Shown piece by piece: positions 40,135-49,600 of a stretch of DNA of 64,000 nt. A program made the position numbers and the translations under genes. The DNA is taken from NCBI GenBank assembly GCA_016711105.1, contig JADJTO010000034.1, positions 1 to 64,000 of the forward strand. The letters run 5' to 3'. The notes under the pieces were generated by a model, which was not told the origin of the DNA, made no database searches, and worked only from the letters and a program-made list of their open reading frames with translations. How positions within the stretch are numbered: the stretch's first letter is position 1; every line of letters begins with the position of its first letter. This DNA is from Micropruina sp. (GTDB lineage: Bacteria > Actinomycetota > Actinomycetes > Propionibacteriales > Propionibacteriaceae).

Positions 40135-41502
40135 TCAGCACTCGATCACGTTGACCGCCAGGCCACCACGCGAGGTCTCCTTGTACTTGGACTGCATGTC
40201 GGCGCCGGTGTCGCGCATCGTCCGCACCACGGTGTCGAGGGAGACCACGTGGGTGCCGTCGCCGCGCAGCGCCGTCCGTGCAGCCGTGACTGCCTTCACC
40301 GCCCCGATCGCGTTCCGCTCAATGCAGGGAATCTGGACGAGGCCGCCGACCGGGTCGCAGGTCAGGCCGAGATTGTGCTCCATGCCGATTTCGGCGGCGT
40401 TCTCGATCTGTTCGGGGGTGCCGCCCCAGACGGCCGCCATGCCGGCAGCGGCCATCGAGCAGGCCGAGCCGACCTCGCCCTGGCAGCCGACCTCGGCGCC
40501 GGAGATCGAGGCTGTTTCTTTGATGATGATCCCGATCGCGGTCGCCGTGAGTAGAAAGCGGACGATCCCGCGCTCGTTCGCGCCCGGCACGTGATGCCAG
40601 TAATAGGCCAGCACCGCCGGAATCACGCCGGCGGCGCCGTTGGTCGGGGCGGTGACCACGCGTCCGCCGGCGGCGTTCTCTTCGTTGACCGCCAGGGCGT
40701 AGAGGGTGAGCCAGTCGGTGCCGCGCAGCGGGTCGACACTGCCGACCTCCAGTTCGAGCCGCCGGGCCAGTTCGGGGGCGCGCCGTTTCACGTGCAACAT
40801 CCCCGGGAGTCGCCCCTCGGTCTCGATGCCGTGCGCGATGCAGGCCTGCATCACCTCCCAGATCCGGGCGACGCCGGCGCGCACCTCGTCCTGGGTGCGC
40901 CAGGTGCACTCGTTCTCGAGCACCAGCCGGTCGATCGGTTTGCCCAGTTCGCGGCAGCGGGCGAGCAACTCGTCCCCGGTCCGGAACGGGTGCGGCAGTG
41001 GGCTGTCGTCGGTCAGGATCGGGTGCTCGGCCCGGTCGGCGTCGACGACGAAGCCACCGCCGATGGAGTAGAGGGTGCGCTCGGCGATCAGTTCGCCGGC
41101 GTCGTCGAACGCGGAGAAGATCATCCCGTTGGGGTGCAGCGGCAGGCTGCGTCGGCGGTACAGGACGACGTCGTGCTCGGGGTCGAACGCCACCTCATGC
41201 CGACCCAGGAGTGGTAGTCGCCGCTGCTCCAAGACGTTGGCGACGGTGGCGTTGACGGCGTCCGGGTCGACGGTTTCGGGACGCTCGCCGATCAGGCCGA
41301 GCACGACGGCCCGGTCGCTCTGGTGGCCGCGTCCGGTGGCGCCCAGGGAGCCGTACAGTTCGGCCCGCACCCGAGCGACCCGGGTGAGCTCAGCCTCGCT
41401 CAGGCCTTCGACGAAGGTCAGCGCCGCGCGCATCGGACCGACCGTGTGCGACGAGGACGGCCCGATCCCGATGCTGAACAGGTCGAAGAAGCTCAGCGCC
41501 AT
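40135..41502 (-). CDS. sdaA: L-serine ammonia-lyase (fused alpha/beta type)
   Basis: 455 residues. Deaminates L-serine to pyruvate using a 4Fe-4S cluster. The N-terminal beta domain starts SFFDLFSIGIGPSSSHTVGPM. The alpha domain contains EVGCQGEVGSACSMAAAGM and NLGLTCDPVGGLVQIPCIERN, whose Cys residues ligate the cluster. The single-chain length and C-terminal segment TSRGGLAVNVIEC match the standard one-chain enzyme. Monocistronic; 73 bases from the FG-GAP array. Confidence 0.96.
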   Translation of the reverse strand: MALSFFDLFSIGIGPSSSHTVGPMRAALTFVEGLSEAELTRVARVRAELYGSLGATGRGHQSDRAVVLGLIGERPETVDPDAVNATVANVLEQRRLPLLGRHEVAFDPEHDVVLYRRRSLPLHPNGMIFSAFDDAGELIAERTLYSIGGGFVVDADRAEHPILTDDSPLPHPFRTGDELLARCRELGKPIDRLVLENECTWRTQDEVRAGVARIWEVMQACIAHGIETEGRLPGMLHVKRRAPELARRLELEVGSVDPLRGTDWLTLYALAVNEENAAGGRVVTAPTNGAAGVIPAVLAYYWHHVPGANERGIVRFLLTATAIGIIIKETASISGAEVGCQGEVGSACSMAAAGMAAVWGGTPEQIENAAEIGMEHNLGLTCDPVGGLVQIPCIERNAIGAVKAVTAARTALRGDGTHVVSLDTVVRTMRDTGADMQSKYKETSRGGLAVNVIEC

Positions 41503-41614
41503 GCTTGGACACTACGCCCGGCCGCGCAGGCGGGGAAGGATGCCGGGTCGGCTTGTCGGGGGACGAGGGCGCGGTCGGTCACCGAGGCGACCGACCGCGA
41601 CTCAACGCACCAGC

Positions 41615-41953
41615 TCAGCTGGAGAAGAACAGGCTGCCGATGCCGCGCTTGCGGTAGTGGTGGCCGCCACGGTTGCCCCACTCCGGGCCGCCGAACCCGT
41701 AGCCGGGCTGGCCGTAACCCTGTTGGGGGTAACCGGGCTGGACGACCGGCGGAGCGGCGAAGCGGGTCTCCAGCTGGGTCAGGTGTTCGAGCTCGCCGAA
41801 GTCGAGGAACACGCCGCGGCAGTTGAGGCACTGGTCGATGTGGACGCCGTTGCGGTCGAACGTCCGCATCTCACCGCGACACTTCGGGCAGATCATGCCG
41901 GCCGGCTGGTAGCTCTCGAACTTCTGGGGATCTTGGGGAACTGGCTGCGTCAT
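41615..41953 (-). CDS. TFIIB-type zinc-finger domain protein
   Basis: 112 residues from ATG 41953. A zf-TFIIB domain (about residues 20-58) reads ICPKCRGEMRTFDRNGVHID and QCLNCRGVFLDFGELEHL, with four Cys as a zinc ribbon. The second half is low-complexity Gly/Tyr/Gln/Pro (PGYPQQGYGQPGYGFGG) and ends in HHYRKRGIGSLFFSS. Short proteins of this kind are common in Actinobacteria; the role is unknown. Stand-alone gene. Confidence 0.82.
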   Translation of the reverse strand: MTQPVPQDPQKFESYQPAGMICPKCRGEMRTFDRNGVHIDQCLNCRGVFLDFGELEHLTQLETRFAAPPVVQPGYPQQGYGQPGYGFGGPEWGNRGGHHYRKRGIGSLFFSS

Positions 41954-42081
41954 GGCAACGACTGTGCCATGCGATCTGAGCAGAGACCACAGGATCCGCT
42001 GTGCGTTCGCTGTGCGCTGACGCTGTCCCGGCCCGCCCCCGGCCTGCTCTAGCGCCACCAAGCTGCCCAAATAACCTCGCG

Positions 42082-42099
42082 CTGCCTGTATTCAGGCAG
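42082..42099. terminator. Short perfect stem-loop in the 41.95-42.24 kb gap
   Basis: CTGCCTG-TATT-CAGGCAG, a seven-bp stem with a four-base loop. It lies between the epimerase end and the zinc-finger start, both on the minus strand, so it could terminate the epimerase transcript. The rest of this 290-base gap shows no gene or clear signal. Confidence 0.4.
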
Positions 42100-42243
42100 G
42101 GTCAGGTCATGAAGGCAGCGTCGTGCGGTGCGTGGGCCGCCGTGGGCCGCGTGCGCTGATCGCTCCCGCCGTTCATGCCTACCGTTGCTGAGGGCTCCCG
42201 CGCCGGTGGCTCCTCGCTGATGGGCCGTGACCTCGCGCTGACG

Positions 42244-43176
42244 CTACCCGCGCAACGCCGCCCGGAACCACCGGACGGTTTCCGCCAGCCCATGCTCCAG
42301 GCCAACGGCAGGCACGTCGGGGAACAGCGTCTGCTGGACTCGGTTGTCCGCCAACGACTTCAGCACATCACCGGCCCGCGGTTCCCGATAGCTGACCTCG
42401 GCGGAGACGCCGGTGGCGGCTTCCAACGCAGCGATCAACTGGTTCAGCGACGTCTCCGTGCCGAACGCGGCATTGATCGGTTCCGGGTGGGAGACCCTGC
42501 GTGTCACCGCATCGGTGAGCAGGGCCGCCAGCGAGTCGACGTAGATGAAGTCGCGGGTGTGGGAGCCATCGCCGTTGACCAGGAGGGGCTGGCCAGTCAG
42601 CAGGGCGTGCGTCCACACCGGGATCACGGCGGCGTAGGGGTGGTTCTGATCCTGACGTGGTCCGTAGACGTTGAAGAACCGAAACGCGAGGGCGTCGAGG
42701 CCGTAGCAGTCCTGATAGGCGAGCGTGTACTGCTCGCCGGCCAGCTTTGAGACGGCGTAGGGGGTCATCGGGCGAACCCAATCCCGCTCCGATTTGGGCA
42801 GCGCGGGGTTTGACCCGTACACAGCGCTGGACGACGCCATGATCACCTGACGGGTGTGCTGCGCCCGAGCCGCCTCCAAGACGCGAAACGTGCCGGTGAC
42901 GTTGATCTCGTTGCACGCGGCCGGATCATCAATGCTCAGCGGGACGCTGCCCATCGCCGCCAGATGCACGATGCTGTCCGTGCCCTCGGCGGCCTCGGTG
43001 AGTTGGCGTTCGTTGAGAATGGAGCCTTCGATGAAGGTGATCGGCAGGTCGTCAATGTTCCGCCGATGCCCGGTGGACAGATCGTCCAGCACGACCACGT
43101 CGGGGCTCGCCTCCAGCAGTTTTCGCACGAGGGCTGAACCGGTGAAGCCGGCACCTCCGGTGACCAAGACGCGCAT
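42244..43176 (-). CDS. NAD-dependent sugar epimerase/dehydratase (extended SDR)
   Basis: 310 residues from ATG 43176. The NAD-binding Rossmann loop is VLVTGGAGFTGSALVRKLLE. Further motifs: VVLDDLSTGHRRNIDDL, IVHLAAMGSVPLSIDDP, MASSSAVYG and the catalytic YAVSK (Tyr-x-x-x-Lys). RFFNVYGPRQDQNHPYAAVIP places it near UDP-glucose 4-epimerase-like and nucleotide-sugar epimerases; substrate uncertain. It would act in envelope polysaccharide synthesis. A longer in-frame start at 43479 only covers the neighbouring phosphotransferase gene in another frame, so it is rejected. Confidence 0.9.
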   Translation of the reverse strand: MRVLVTGGAGFTGSALVRKLLEASPDVVVLDDLSTGHRRNIDDLPITFIEGSILNERQLTEAAEGTDSIVHLAAMGSVPLSIDDPAACNEINVTGTFRVLEAARAQHTRQVIMASSSAVYGSNPALPKSERDWVRPMTPYAVSKLAGEQYTLAYQDCYGLDALAFRFFNVYGPRQDQNHPYAAVIPVWTHALLTGQPLLVNGDGSHTRDFIYVDSLAALLTDAVTRRVSHPEPINAAFGTETSLNQLIAALEAATGVSAEVSYREPRAGDVLKSLADNRVQQTLFPDVPAVGLEHGLAETVRWFRAALRG

Positions 43177-43319
43177 GTGTTCCGTTCTTCTAGTGCTGGC
43201 GGTGTCGAAACCCTGGGGGAGACCACTCCATTCTCGCGGACGACCCGCGCGGCGGCCGCTCGCCACCTCGAGCACGAGACGCACGCGCCGCCCGTGGCGG
43301 GCCGCGTCAGACAGGTCAC

Positions 43320-44101
43320 TCAGCTCATGCGACGGCAACCCTCCACCAGCGCCTCCGCCTCCGCCGCTGCCTGGCCCACAGCCCTGACCGCCGCCACGAA
43401 GACGGCGCAGCGAGCCGGAAGGTCCCACGCCGGATCCCAGAGCGACGGACGTCCTGCGCCGGCCAGGAACGCGTGCCAATCGTCGTCGCCGAGCAGGCCC
43501 ACAGCCCAGAAGCCCGCGGGCCGAGCGAAGTCCCAGGCCGGGTCGCCGACGCCGAGGTCGTCGATGTCGAGCAGTTTCCAGCTGCTCCCGGCGAAGCCGA
43601 GCTGGCCCACATGCCAGTCGCCGTGGATCAGTGCCGCCGGCTCTTCGCGTCCGAGAGCCTCGGTGAGCAGTGCCCGACCCAGTGGGGCCAGGTCGGCGGG
43701 CGCTCGTCCGATGGCCCGGTGGAGGCGGTCGACCCAGCCGTGTTGGGGCAGCCCGGCCGGGGGCGGGGCGGCGTGCAGGGTGGCCAGCAGCGCCCCGGCC
43801 TCAGCCCACGGTTGGGTGGGGGTCGCGGGGGAGGCCACCGACACCCGCGGCCAGACCGTGACCGGGCGTCCGTCGGGAGCGATCAGCACCTCCTGGCTCA
43901 GCGGCCGGACGAACGGGTCGGCGCTGCTGGCGCTCAACCGTCGGGCCAGCAGGTCAGCGTCAGTGCGCGGGTGGTGCAGCTTGACGAACACGTCCCCGTC
44001 CACGCCGATCCAGGCGCCGGAGGGAGTCTCGACAGCGCCGGGTGACCTCGGCCACCGAACCGGCGGCTGAGCGCAGCCATCCAGGCGTCGATTTCGGTCA
44101 T
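43320..44101 (-). CDS. Aminoglycoside phosphotransferase (APH) family kinase (frameshifted in this sequence)
   Basis: About 260 residues after correction, from ATG 44101 (MTEIDAWMAALSRRFGG). Kinase-like features: a beta hairpin WIGVDGDVFVKLHHPR with the ATP-anchoring Lys, the catalytic loop PAALIHGDWHVGQLGF (HGD), and the metal motif LLDIDDLGVGDPAWDFA. One C seems missing near 44057 (GTCACCCGGC), which separates the first 20 residues. The family includes antibiotic kinases and small-metabolite kinases; nothing here indicates resistance. Confidence 0.82.
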
Positions 44102-44188
44102 GAGGCCATTCTGGGGTGTTCGGGAGGGCGACCGGAGTGACACGATCGGCTCATGGAAACTGATTCTCCCCTCGTGGAGGGCTGACCC

Positions 44189-44494
44189 GTGCTGGCCGTC
44201 CATGTCTCTGTTCATGTCGTCGCGGACGGGGTGGACGCCTTCCGCTCCGCGTCGCTGGAGAATGCCCGGCAGTCGGTGACCGAGCCGGGGATCGCCCGCT
44301 TCGACGTGTTGCAGCAGGCCGATGATCCGACCCGGTTCGTGCTGGTCGAGGTGTACCGGGACGAGGCGGCCACGCTGGCGCACAAGCAGACCCCGCACTA
44401 TGCGGCCTGGCGGGATGCGGTGGCCGACCTGATGGCCGAGCCGCGGTCCGCGATCCGCTACACCACCCAGTTCCCTGCCGACGATCGCTGGTAG
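44189..44494 (+). CDS. Antibiotic biosynthesis monooxygenase (ABM) domain protein
   Basis: 101 residues from GTG 44189, with GGAGG about 10 bases upstream. A single ABM/LsrG-type ferredoxin-like fold: AVHVSVHVVADGVDAFRSAS, then GIARFDVLQQADDPTRFVLVEVYRDEAA and HKQTPHYAAWRDAV. The His in TPHYAAW is the usual conserved one. Such dimers include quinol monooxygenases and autoinducer-2 phosphate isomerase LsrG; the name does not imply antibiotic synthesis. No partner gene identifies the substrate. Confidence 0.85.
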   Translation: MLAVHVSVHVVADGVDAFRSASLENARQSVTEPGIARFDVLQQADDPTRFVLVEVYRDEAATLAHKQTPHYAAWRDAVADLMAEPRSAIRYTTQFPADDRW

Positions 44495-44509
44495 ATCGGC
44501 CGGTGTCGC

Positions 44510-45136
44510 TCAGTTGGCGACGAACGGCGTGCTGTGGCCGGCGCAGATGGTGCTCACCGTCAACCCGTTGAGGATCATCCGGGACGCGGCCGCCTGGTGG
44601 ACGTCAGCGTCGAGGAAGGCCGGCATGGGGCCGAGGACGCCTTTCTTGTTGACCATGGCCGCGTCGCCGATGAAGGCCACCTCGCCGAGAACGAACGCCA
44701 GGTGGCCGGGCGTGTGCCCCGGCGTGGGCAGGGCGCGGATGCCGTGCACGATCTCGCTGTCGCCGTCGATCAGTTCGGCGTTCTCCGGGAGTTCCGCGAT
44801 TCCGGCCCGAGCGGTCAGCCGCCGGAACGGGGTGTGGGGGATCGGTGCCGTGTGTCGCATGATCTCTGCGTCCGCGGCCCCCACCCAAACGGTGGCTCCC
44901 GTCCGCCGGGCCCATTCGGCCGCGCCCTGGGCGTGGTCGTAGTCGTAGTGGGTGAGCAGCAGGTGCTTGACGCTGTACGGAGAGAGCCCGTTGGCGCGCA
45001 GGTCCCGGGCGGACTGGTTGAGGTTCATCGTCATCCCAGGGTCGATCAGGATCAGGCCGTCCCCGGTGTCGATCAGGTAGCAGTTCGCGCCGATCGTCCG
45101 GGCGAGCTGGAACACCCCGGGTGCGAGTTTCTTCAT
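44510..45136 (-). CDS. Metallo-beta-lactamase fold hydrolase
   Basis: 208 residues from ATG 45136, overlapping the channel gene stop (ATGA). MBL-fold motifs: LLLTHYDYDHAQGAAEW (the HxHxDH site is HYDYDH, with Asp in place of the middle His), ALPTPGHTPGHLAFVL, EVAFIGDAAMVNKKG and the final CAGHSTPF. The altered site still offers metal ligands, as in other MBL subgroups. Substrate unknown; last gene of the lhr - nei - channel - hydrolase run. Confidence 0.88.
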   Translation of the reverse strand: MKKLAPGVFQLARTIGANCYLIDTGDGLILIDPGMTMNLNQSARDLRANGLSPYSVKHLLLTHYDYDHAQGAAEWARRTGATVWVGAADAEIMRHTAPIPHTPFRRLTARAGIAELPENAELIDGDSEIVHGIRALPTPGHTPGHLAFVLGEVAFIGDAAMVNKKGVLGPMPAFLDADVHQAAASRMILNGLTVSTICAGHSTPFVAN

Positions 45137-45819
45137 GCGGCCTCCTTGGCGCGGCGGGCCAGGGTCAGGCCGACGATGCGGGCCACGACCACGGCGAGAT
45201 AGAGCATGCCGACGATTTGCTGGAGCATCACCAGCGAACGGGCGTGCGGCAGGACGGGAACCACGTCGGAGAGCCCGGTGCTGGTCATGGTGGTGCAGCT
45301 GAGAAACAGCAGCTCGAACCACGTCCGCGGCGCTTCGGGGGAGAGGGCGGCGATGAAGGACCCGGGGACCAGCGTCTGACAGATGCTGTAGATGAAGGCG
45401 AACAGCCAGATGCCGACGGTGAACGTGGCCCCCACGGCCAGGATCTCGTCGGCCCCGATCACCTCGTCGTCGAACATGTAGCGGATCAGCGCGACGAAGG
45501 TGTAGCCGTAGAAGAGCGCGTGGAACAGGTCAGACCACAGGTGCCACGGCTGGGCGTTCAACGTGAACACGTCGACCACGGTAAGGACGACGGTCGGGAT
45601 GCCGATCAGCACCGCCACCCAGGTCAGCGCCGGGGTGGCCCGGACGACCCACAGCGAGAGGGTGAGCACCACCAGCCCGAGCAGGGAGAGTGCCAGCGTG
45701 GCCAGCTGGTCATCGGTGCGGCCCTCCAGGAACGGGTAGGTCGCGATCCCGAGCAGCTGCGCCACTAACAGCACCCCGCTGGGATGCTGTTTCGCCAAAC
45801 TCCAGGCCCGCACGGTCAC
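45133..45819 (-). CDS. Two-pore-helix ion channel family protein with altered selectivity filter
   Basis: 228 residues from GTG 45819, whose codon overlaps the stop of the nei gene. Hydrophobic segments at about residues 15-30, 40-58, 65-85, 115-140 and 195-220, with a pore loop ELLFLSCTTMTSTGLSDVVP before the last helix. The arrangement (pore loop, P-x-x-P-x-x-RS, then last helix) is that of bacterial Ion_trans_2 potassium channels, but the filter is STGLSD rather than T-x-G-Y-G-D. Ion selectivity is therefore uncertain. No RCK domain follows. Confidence 0.72.
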   Translation of the reverse strand: MTVRAWSLAKQHPSGVLLVAQLLGIATYPFLEGRTDDQLATLALSLLGLVVLTLSLWVVRATPALTWVAVLIGIPTVVLTVVDVFTLNAQPWHLWSDLFHALFYGYTFVALIRYMFDDEVIGADEILAVGATFTVGIWLFAFIYSICQTLVPGSFIAALSPEAPRTWFELLFLSCTTMTSTGLSDVVPVLPHARSLVMLQQIVGMLYLAVVVARIVGLTLARRAKEAA

Positions 45820-46603
45820 ATGGTAGGGGGAGGCTGGCAGGTCGGGCAGAAGAACATCACCCGCTGTTGCGGGGCCTCGCCGATCGGTTCGACCCGGACG
45901 GGGGTGCCGCAGCGGCGGCAGGATAGCCCCGCTCGTCCGTGCACGTAGCTGGTGCGACCGGCTTGGCGTTCGCCGGTGGAACTCTGCACGGCGTGGGCCT
46001 TGTTGATCACCAGAAACCGCTGTGCTCGGACGATCAGCGCCCGCAACCTCTCCGGCGGTAACTCGCTCGCCGGTAGCCACGGGGACAGGCCCTCGGCGAA
46101 AAGCGACTCGGCTGCCCACAGGGTGCCGATCCCGGCCAGGTTCCGCTGGTCGAGCAAGGCGTTGCCGATCGGACGGGGGTCGCGCTGCACGTTGTGCACG
46201 GCCAGATTGAGATCCCAGTCGGGGCCCAGCAGGTCGGGGCCCAGATGCCCGACCAGGCTGTGTTCCTCACTGCTGCGGACGACGTCGAGCATCCCCAGGC
46301 GGAGGCCGACCGCGGTGTAGTCGGGGCCACCAGCACGGCCCTGATCTGGTCCGCAGTGGAGTTCCACGGGGTGCGTTCGATCCGCCACTGGCCCTCCATC
46401 CGCAGGTGGGAGTGGATCGTCCAACCGGAGGCGAGCCGATGCAGCAGGTGTTTGCCGCGGCTGATCACCTCGATCGTGCTCACCCCGGAGAAGTCGTAGG
46501 TGGACAGCTCGGGCCAGCGCAGGTCGGAGCGCAGCAACACCTGACCGGCCAACGCCTGGTGCAGGCGCTGGGCGGTTCGCCACACGGTGTCACCTTCCGG
46601 CAT
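45816..46603 (-). CDS. nei: Fpg/Nei family DNA glycosylase, endonuclease VIII-like (frameshifted in this sequence)
   Basis: About 262 residues after correction. The N-terminus PEGDTVWRTAQRLHQAL after Met gives the catalytic Pro and Glu of Nei (base-excision repair of oxidised pyrimidines, with AP-lyase activity). The H2TH region is NLAGIGTLWAAESLF, and the C-terminal zinc finger has CRRCGTPVRVEPIG and VMFFCPTCQ. Actinobacterial Nei1/Nei2-like. One C is missing in the GGCCCCGAC run near 46328. It is 33 bases downstream of lhr, forming a DNA-repair pair. Confidence 0.92.
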
Positions 46604-46636
46604 CGCTCAGCCCCTCACTGCTGACACATGCCCTGC

Positions 46637-49600
46637 TCAGCCGCTCAAGCGGAGGCCGCGGGGGGTGAGCCGGAAGCCGGCCCCGGCCAAGGCGGTGGCC
46701 AGCGGATGCTCGGCGGCGAACACGCCGGTGCCGTCGATCTTCTCCACGCTCAGCTTGCCCAGCGCGCCGCGCCGGAACGCCTCAGCCAGCACCGCCGCCG
46801 CGTCACTCAGCGCGGACGGATCCTCCGACCAGCACAGCAGAGTGCGTCCACCGCGCTCGACGTACAGCACCAACTCCCCGTTGCGCAGCACCACCAGCGC
46901 CCCGGCTTTGCGGCCCGGCTGATGCCCTGAGCCGCCGTCGTCTCGGGCCGGTCTGCTCGGCCAGCTCAAGGCGGCCCCGTACGGATTGGCCGGGTCGCAG
47001 GCCGCCAGCACGAGAGCGTCGGATGGTTCGCTGACCGCCCCCGGCCCGGACGCGGCGGCGAGCCGGCGCAACTCGTCCACCGCTCCGCGTTCGCCGAACT
47101 GGGCGGCGCCCAGCGCTTCGACGAAGTAGCCGCGGCGCAGATCGCCGGCGTCTTCGAGCACGCTGCACACCCGATAGACGCCGGCGAAGCCGCCGGGAAT
47201 GTCTTCGGCGACCACGCTGCCCCGGGTGATGAACCCGTACCGCTCGATCAACAGCTCCACTTGGGCGGCGGCGAGCACGGTCGGCTCGCTCTCCCGGGTC
47301 GGCACTCGGGACCAGCGTCCGGTCACTTCCGGCGGACCGCTGCGGCTCGGCATCGCCAGCCTGCCGACGCCGAACCGTCCGGCGTAGCGGCCGCGGGGGG
47401 TTGCCGGACGACTTCGGTGCGCGGTTCGTCCGCCGGCCAGCAGTGCCCGGACCGGGGCGAACGTGTCGTTGGTCACTCGTCCGGCCCAGACCAACTCCCA
47501 CAAGGCCGCGACCAGGGACGGGTCGTCGGTGCTGCCGACCAGGTCGCCCAGCCCGCGGAAGAAGAAGGCCGCGCCCGACGACATGGCCTGGTGCAGCTCG
47601 TCCGCCACCCCCGGGGGCAGCTCGGACGGCGGACGCAGAGTCAGCGCCACGGTCTCGGCAGCGTGCAGCGACACCCAGCCGTCGGTGCCGGAGAGGGCGC
47701 CGTGCCCCTGCCAGACCACCTCTCCGGAGGCGATCAGGCCGTCCAACATGGCGGGGGTGTAGTCGGCGACCCGGGCCGGTAGCACCATCGATTCCAGGGC
47801 GCTGGCCGGCAGCGGGTAGCCGGCCAGTCCGCGGATCGCGGCCAGCAGGCCTTCGGCGCCGCGGAGCCGTCCAAGACGTTGCCACTGCGGAATGAAGCGG
47901 GCGAAGGCGACCGCCGGCACCGGTTCGACCTCGGCCCGCAACGCCGCCAGGGAACGTCGCCGGAGCAGCCGCAGCACAGAGGAGTCACAGAAGTCGGTGC
48001 TCGCGTGGGTCACCTCGCCGAAAGGGTCGCTCGGCACCCACCCCACCGGACGCAACTCGCCCTCGGCCACCCGTCCGGCACTGACGAGACGAGCCAAAGC
48101 AGCCCGCACCACAGCCGGGCCGACTCCCAACCAGCGCGCCACCTCGGCCGCGGTGAACGGGGCGTGTCCGCGGGCGTAGCGGGCCACCAGCTCGCCCAGC
48201 GGGTCGGCGGTCTCGCCGAGGAAAGCCCCGGCCAGGCCCACCGGCAGTGAACAGCCCAGCGCGTCCCGCAGCCGGGCCGCGTCCTCGACCGCCGCCCAGC
48301 GCTCCTGCTCGGCGATCCGGACCCGGATCAACCGGCGGGCGCCCTCCAACTCGGCCAGCCACCCGGGCACCTGCTCCCGGACGGCGTCGCGCGTTCGGGC
48401 GGCCACCTGCGCCAGGCTCAGCGGCCCGATGCTGCGGACGATGTCGGCCACATCTTCGGCGTCCCGGGCCTGCCGGGTCTCACTCAGGTGTTGCAACTCC
48501 CGCTCGGTGGCGGTGAGCGCGTCCGGATCGAGCAGATCCCGCAACGCCAGGCCTTCGGAAGTGCCGAGCAGTTCGGCCAGCAGTGCCGGATCGAGCGACA
48601 GGGCGGCGGCCCGGCGCTCGGCCAGCGGCGAATCGCCCTCGTAGAGGAACTGCGCCACGTACCCGAACAGCAGCGACCGGGCGAACGGGGAAGGCGTCGG
48701 GGTCTGGACCTCGACCAGCGCCACCCGGCGGGCGCGCAGGTCGGTCATCAGCTCCACCAGCCCGGGCACGTCGAAGACGTCGTTGACGCACTCGCGGACC
48801 GCCTCCAGCACGATCGGGAAGCTGGGGTACTGGCTGGCCACCGCCAACAACTGGGAGGCCCGCTGACGTTGCTGCCACAAGGCCTGACGCCGATCCGGGC
48901 GGCGTTTGGGCAGCAGCAGTGCGCGTCCGGCGCATTCGCGGAAGCGGGAGGCGAACAGCGCCGAGCCGCCGATCTGGTCGGTGATCAGGACGGTCACCTC
49001 GTCGGGGTCGAGCAGGATCGCCTCCAGGATGTCGGGGCTTTGCGGGTCGCCGGCGCCCTCCTCCCAGCTGCCCCAATCGGTGTCGGGGAGCCGGAACACC
49101 ATCCCGTCGTCGCCGTGCATCGCCTGCACGTCGACCCCGAGTTGTTCACGCAGCCGGGCCGCCACCCCCAAGGCCCACGGGGCGTGCACCTGGGCGCCGA
49201 AGGGGGAGTGCACGATCACCCGCCAGTCGCCCAGTTCGTCGCGGAACTTCTCCACCACGATCGTGGTGTCGCTGGGCAGGTGCCCGGTGGCCTCGCGCTG
49301 TTCCTTCAAGTAGGTGAGCAGGTTGTCGGCCGCCCACTCGTCCAACCCGGCCTTGAGCACCCGCGGCCGGGCCCTCGGCGGGGAGAGCCCCGCCACCTCG
49401 CGGACGAACGCGCCCACCGCTCGTCCGAGTTCGGCGGGGCGGCCCAGGGTGTCGCCCTTCCAGAACGGCAGTCGGCCGGGTTCGCCGGGGGCGGGCGTCA
49501 CCCGCACCTGATCGTGAGTGATCTCCTCGATCCGCCAGGACGAGGTGCCCAGGGTGATCACGTCGCCGACCCGGGACTCGTAGACCATCTCCTCGTCGAG

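Noticed and set aside
42102..42305. 67-residue minus-strand frame after the zinc-finger gene
   Set aside because: Arg/Ser-rich composition typical of non-coding high-GC frames and it runs into the epimerase C-terminus.
44189..44494. Antibiotic biosynthesis cluster suggested by the ABM domain
   Set aside because: A lone ABM-domain protein without biosynthetic neighbours; the domain name alone is not evidence.
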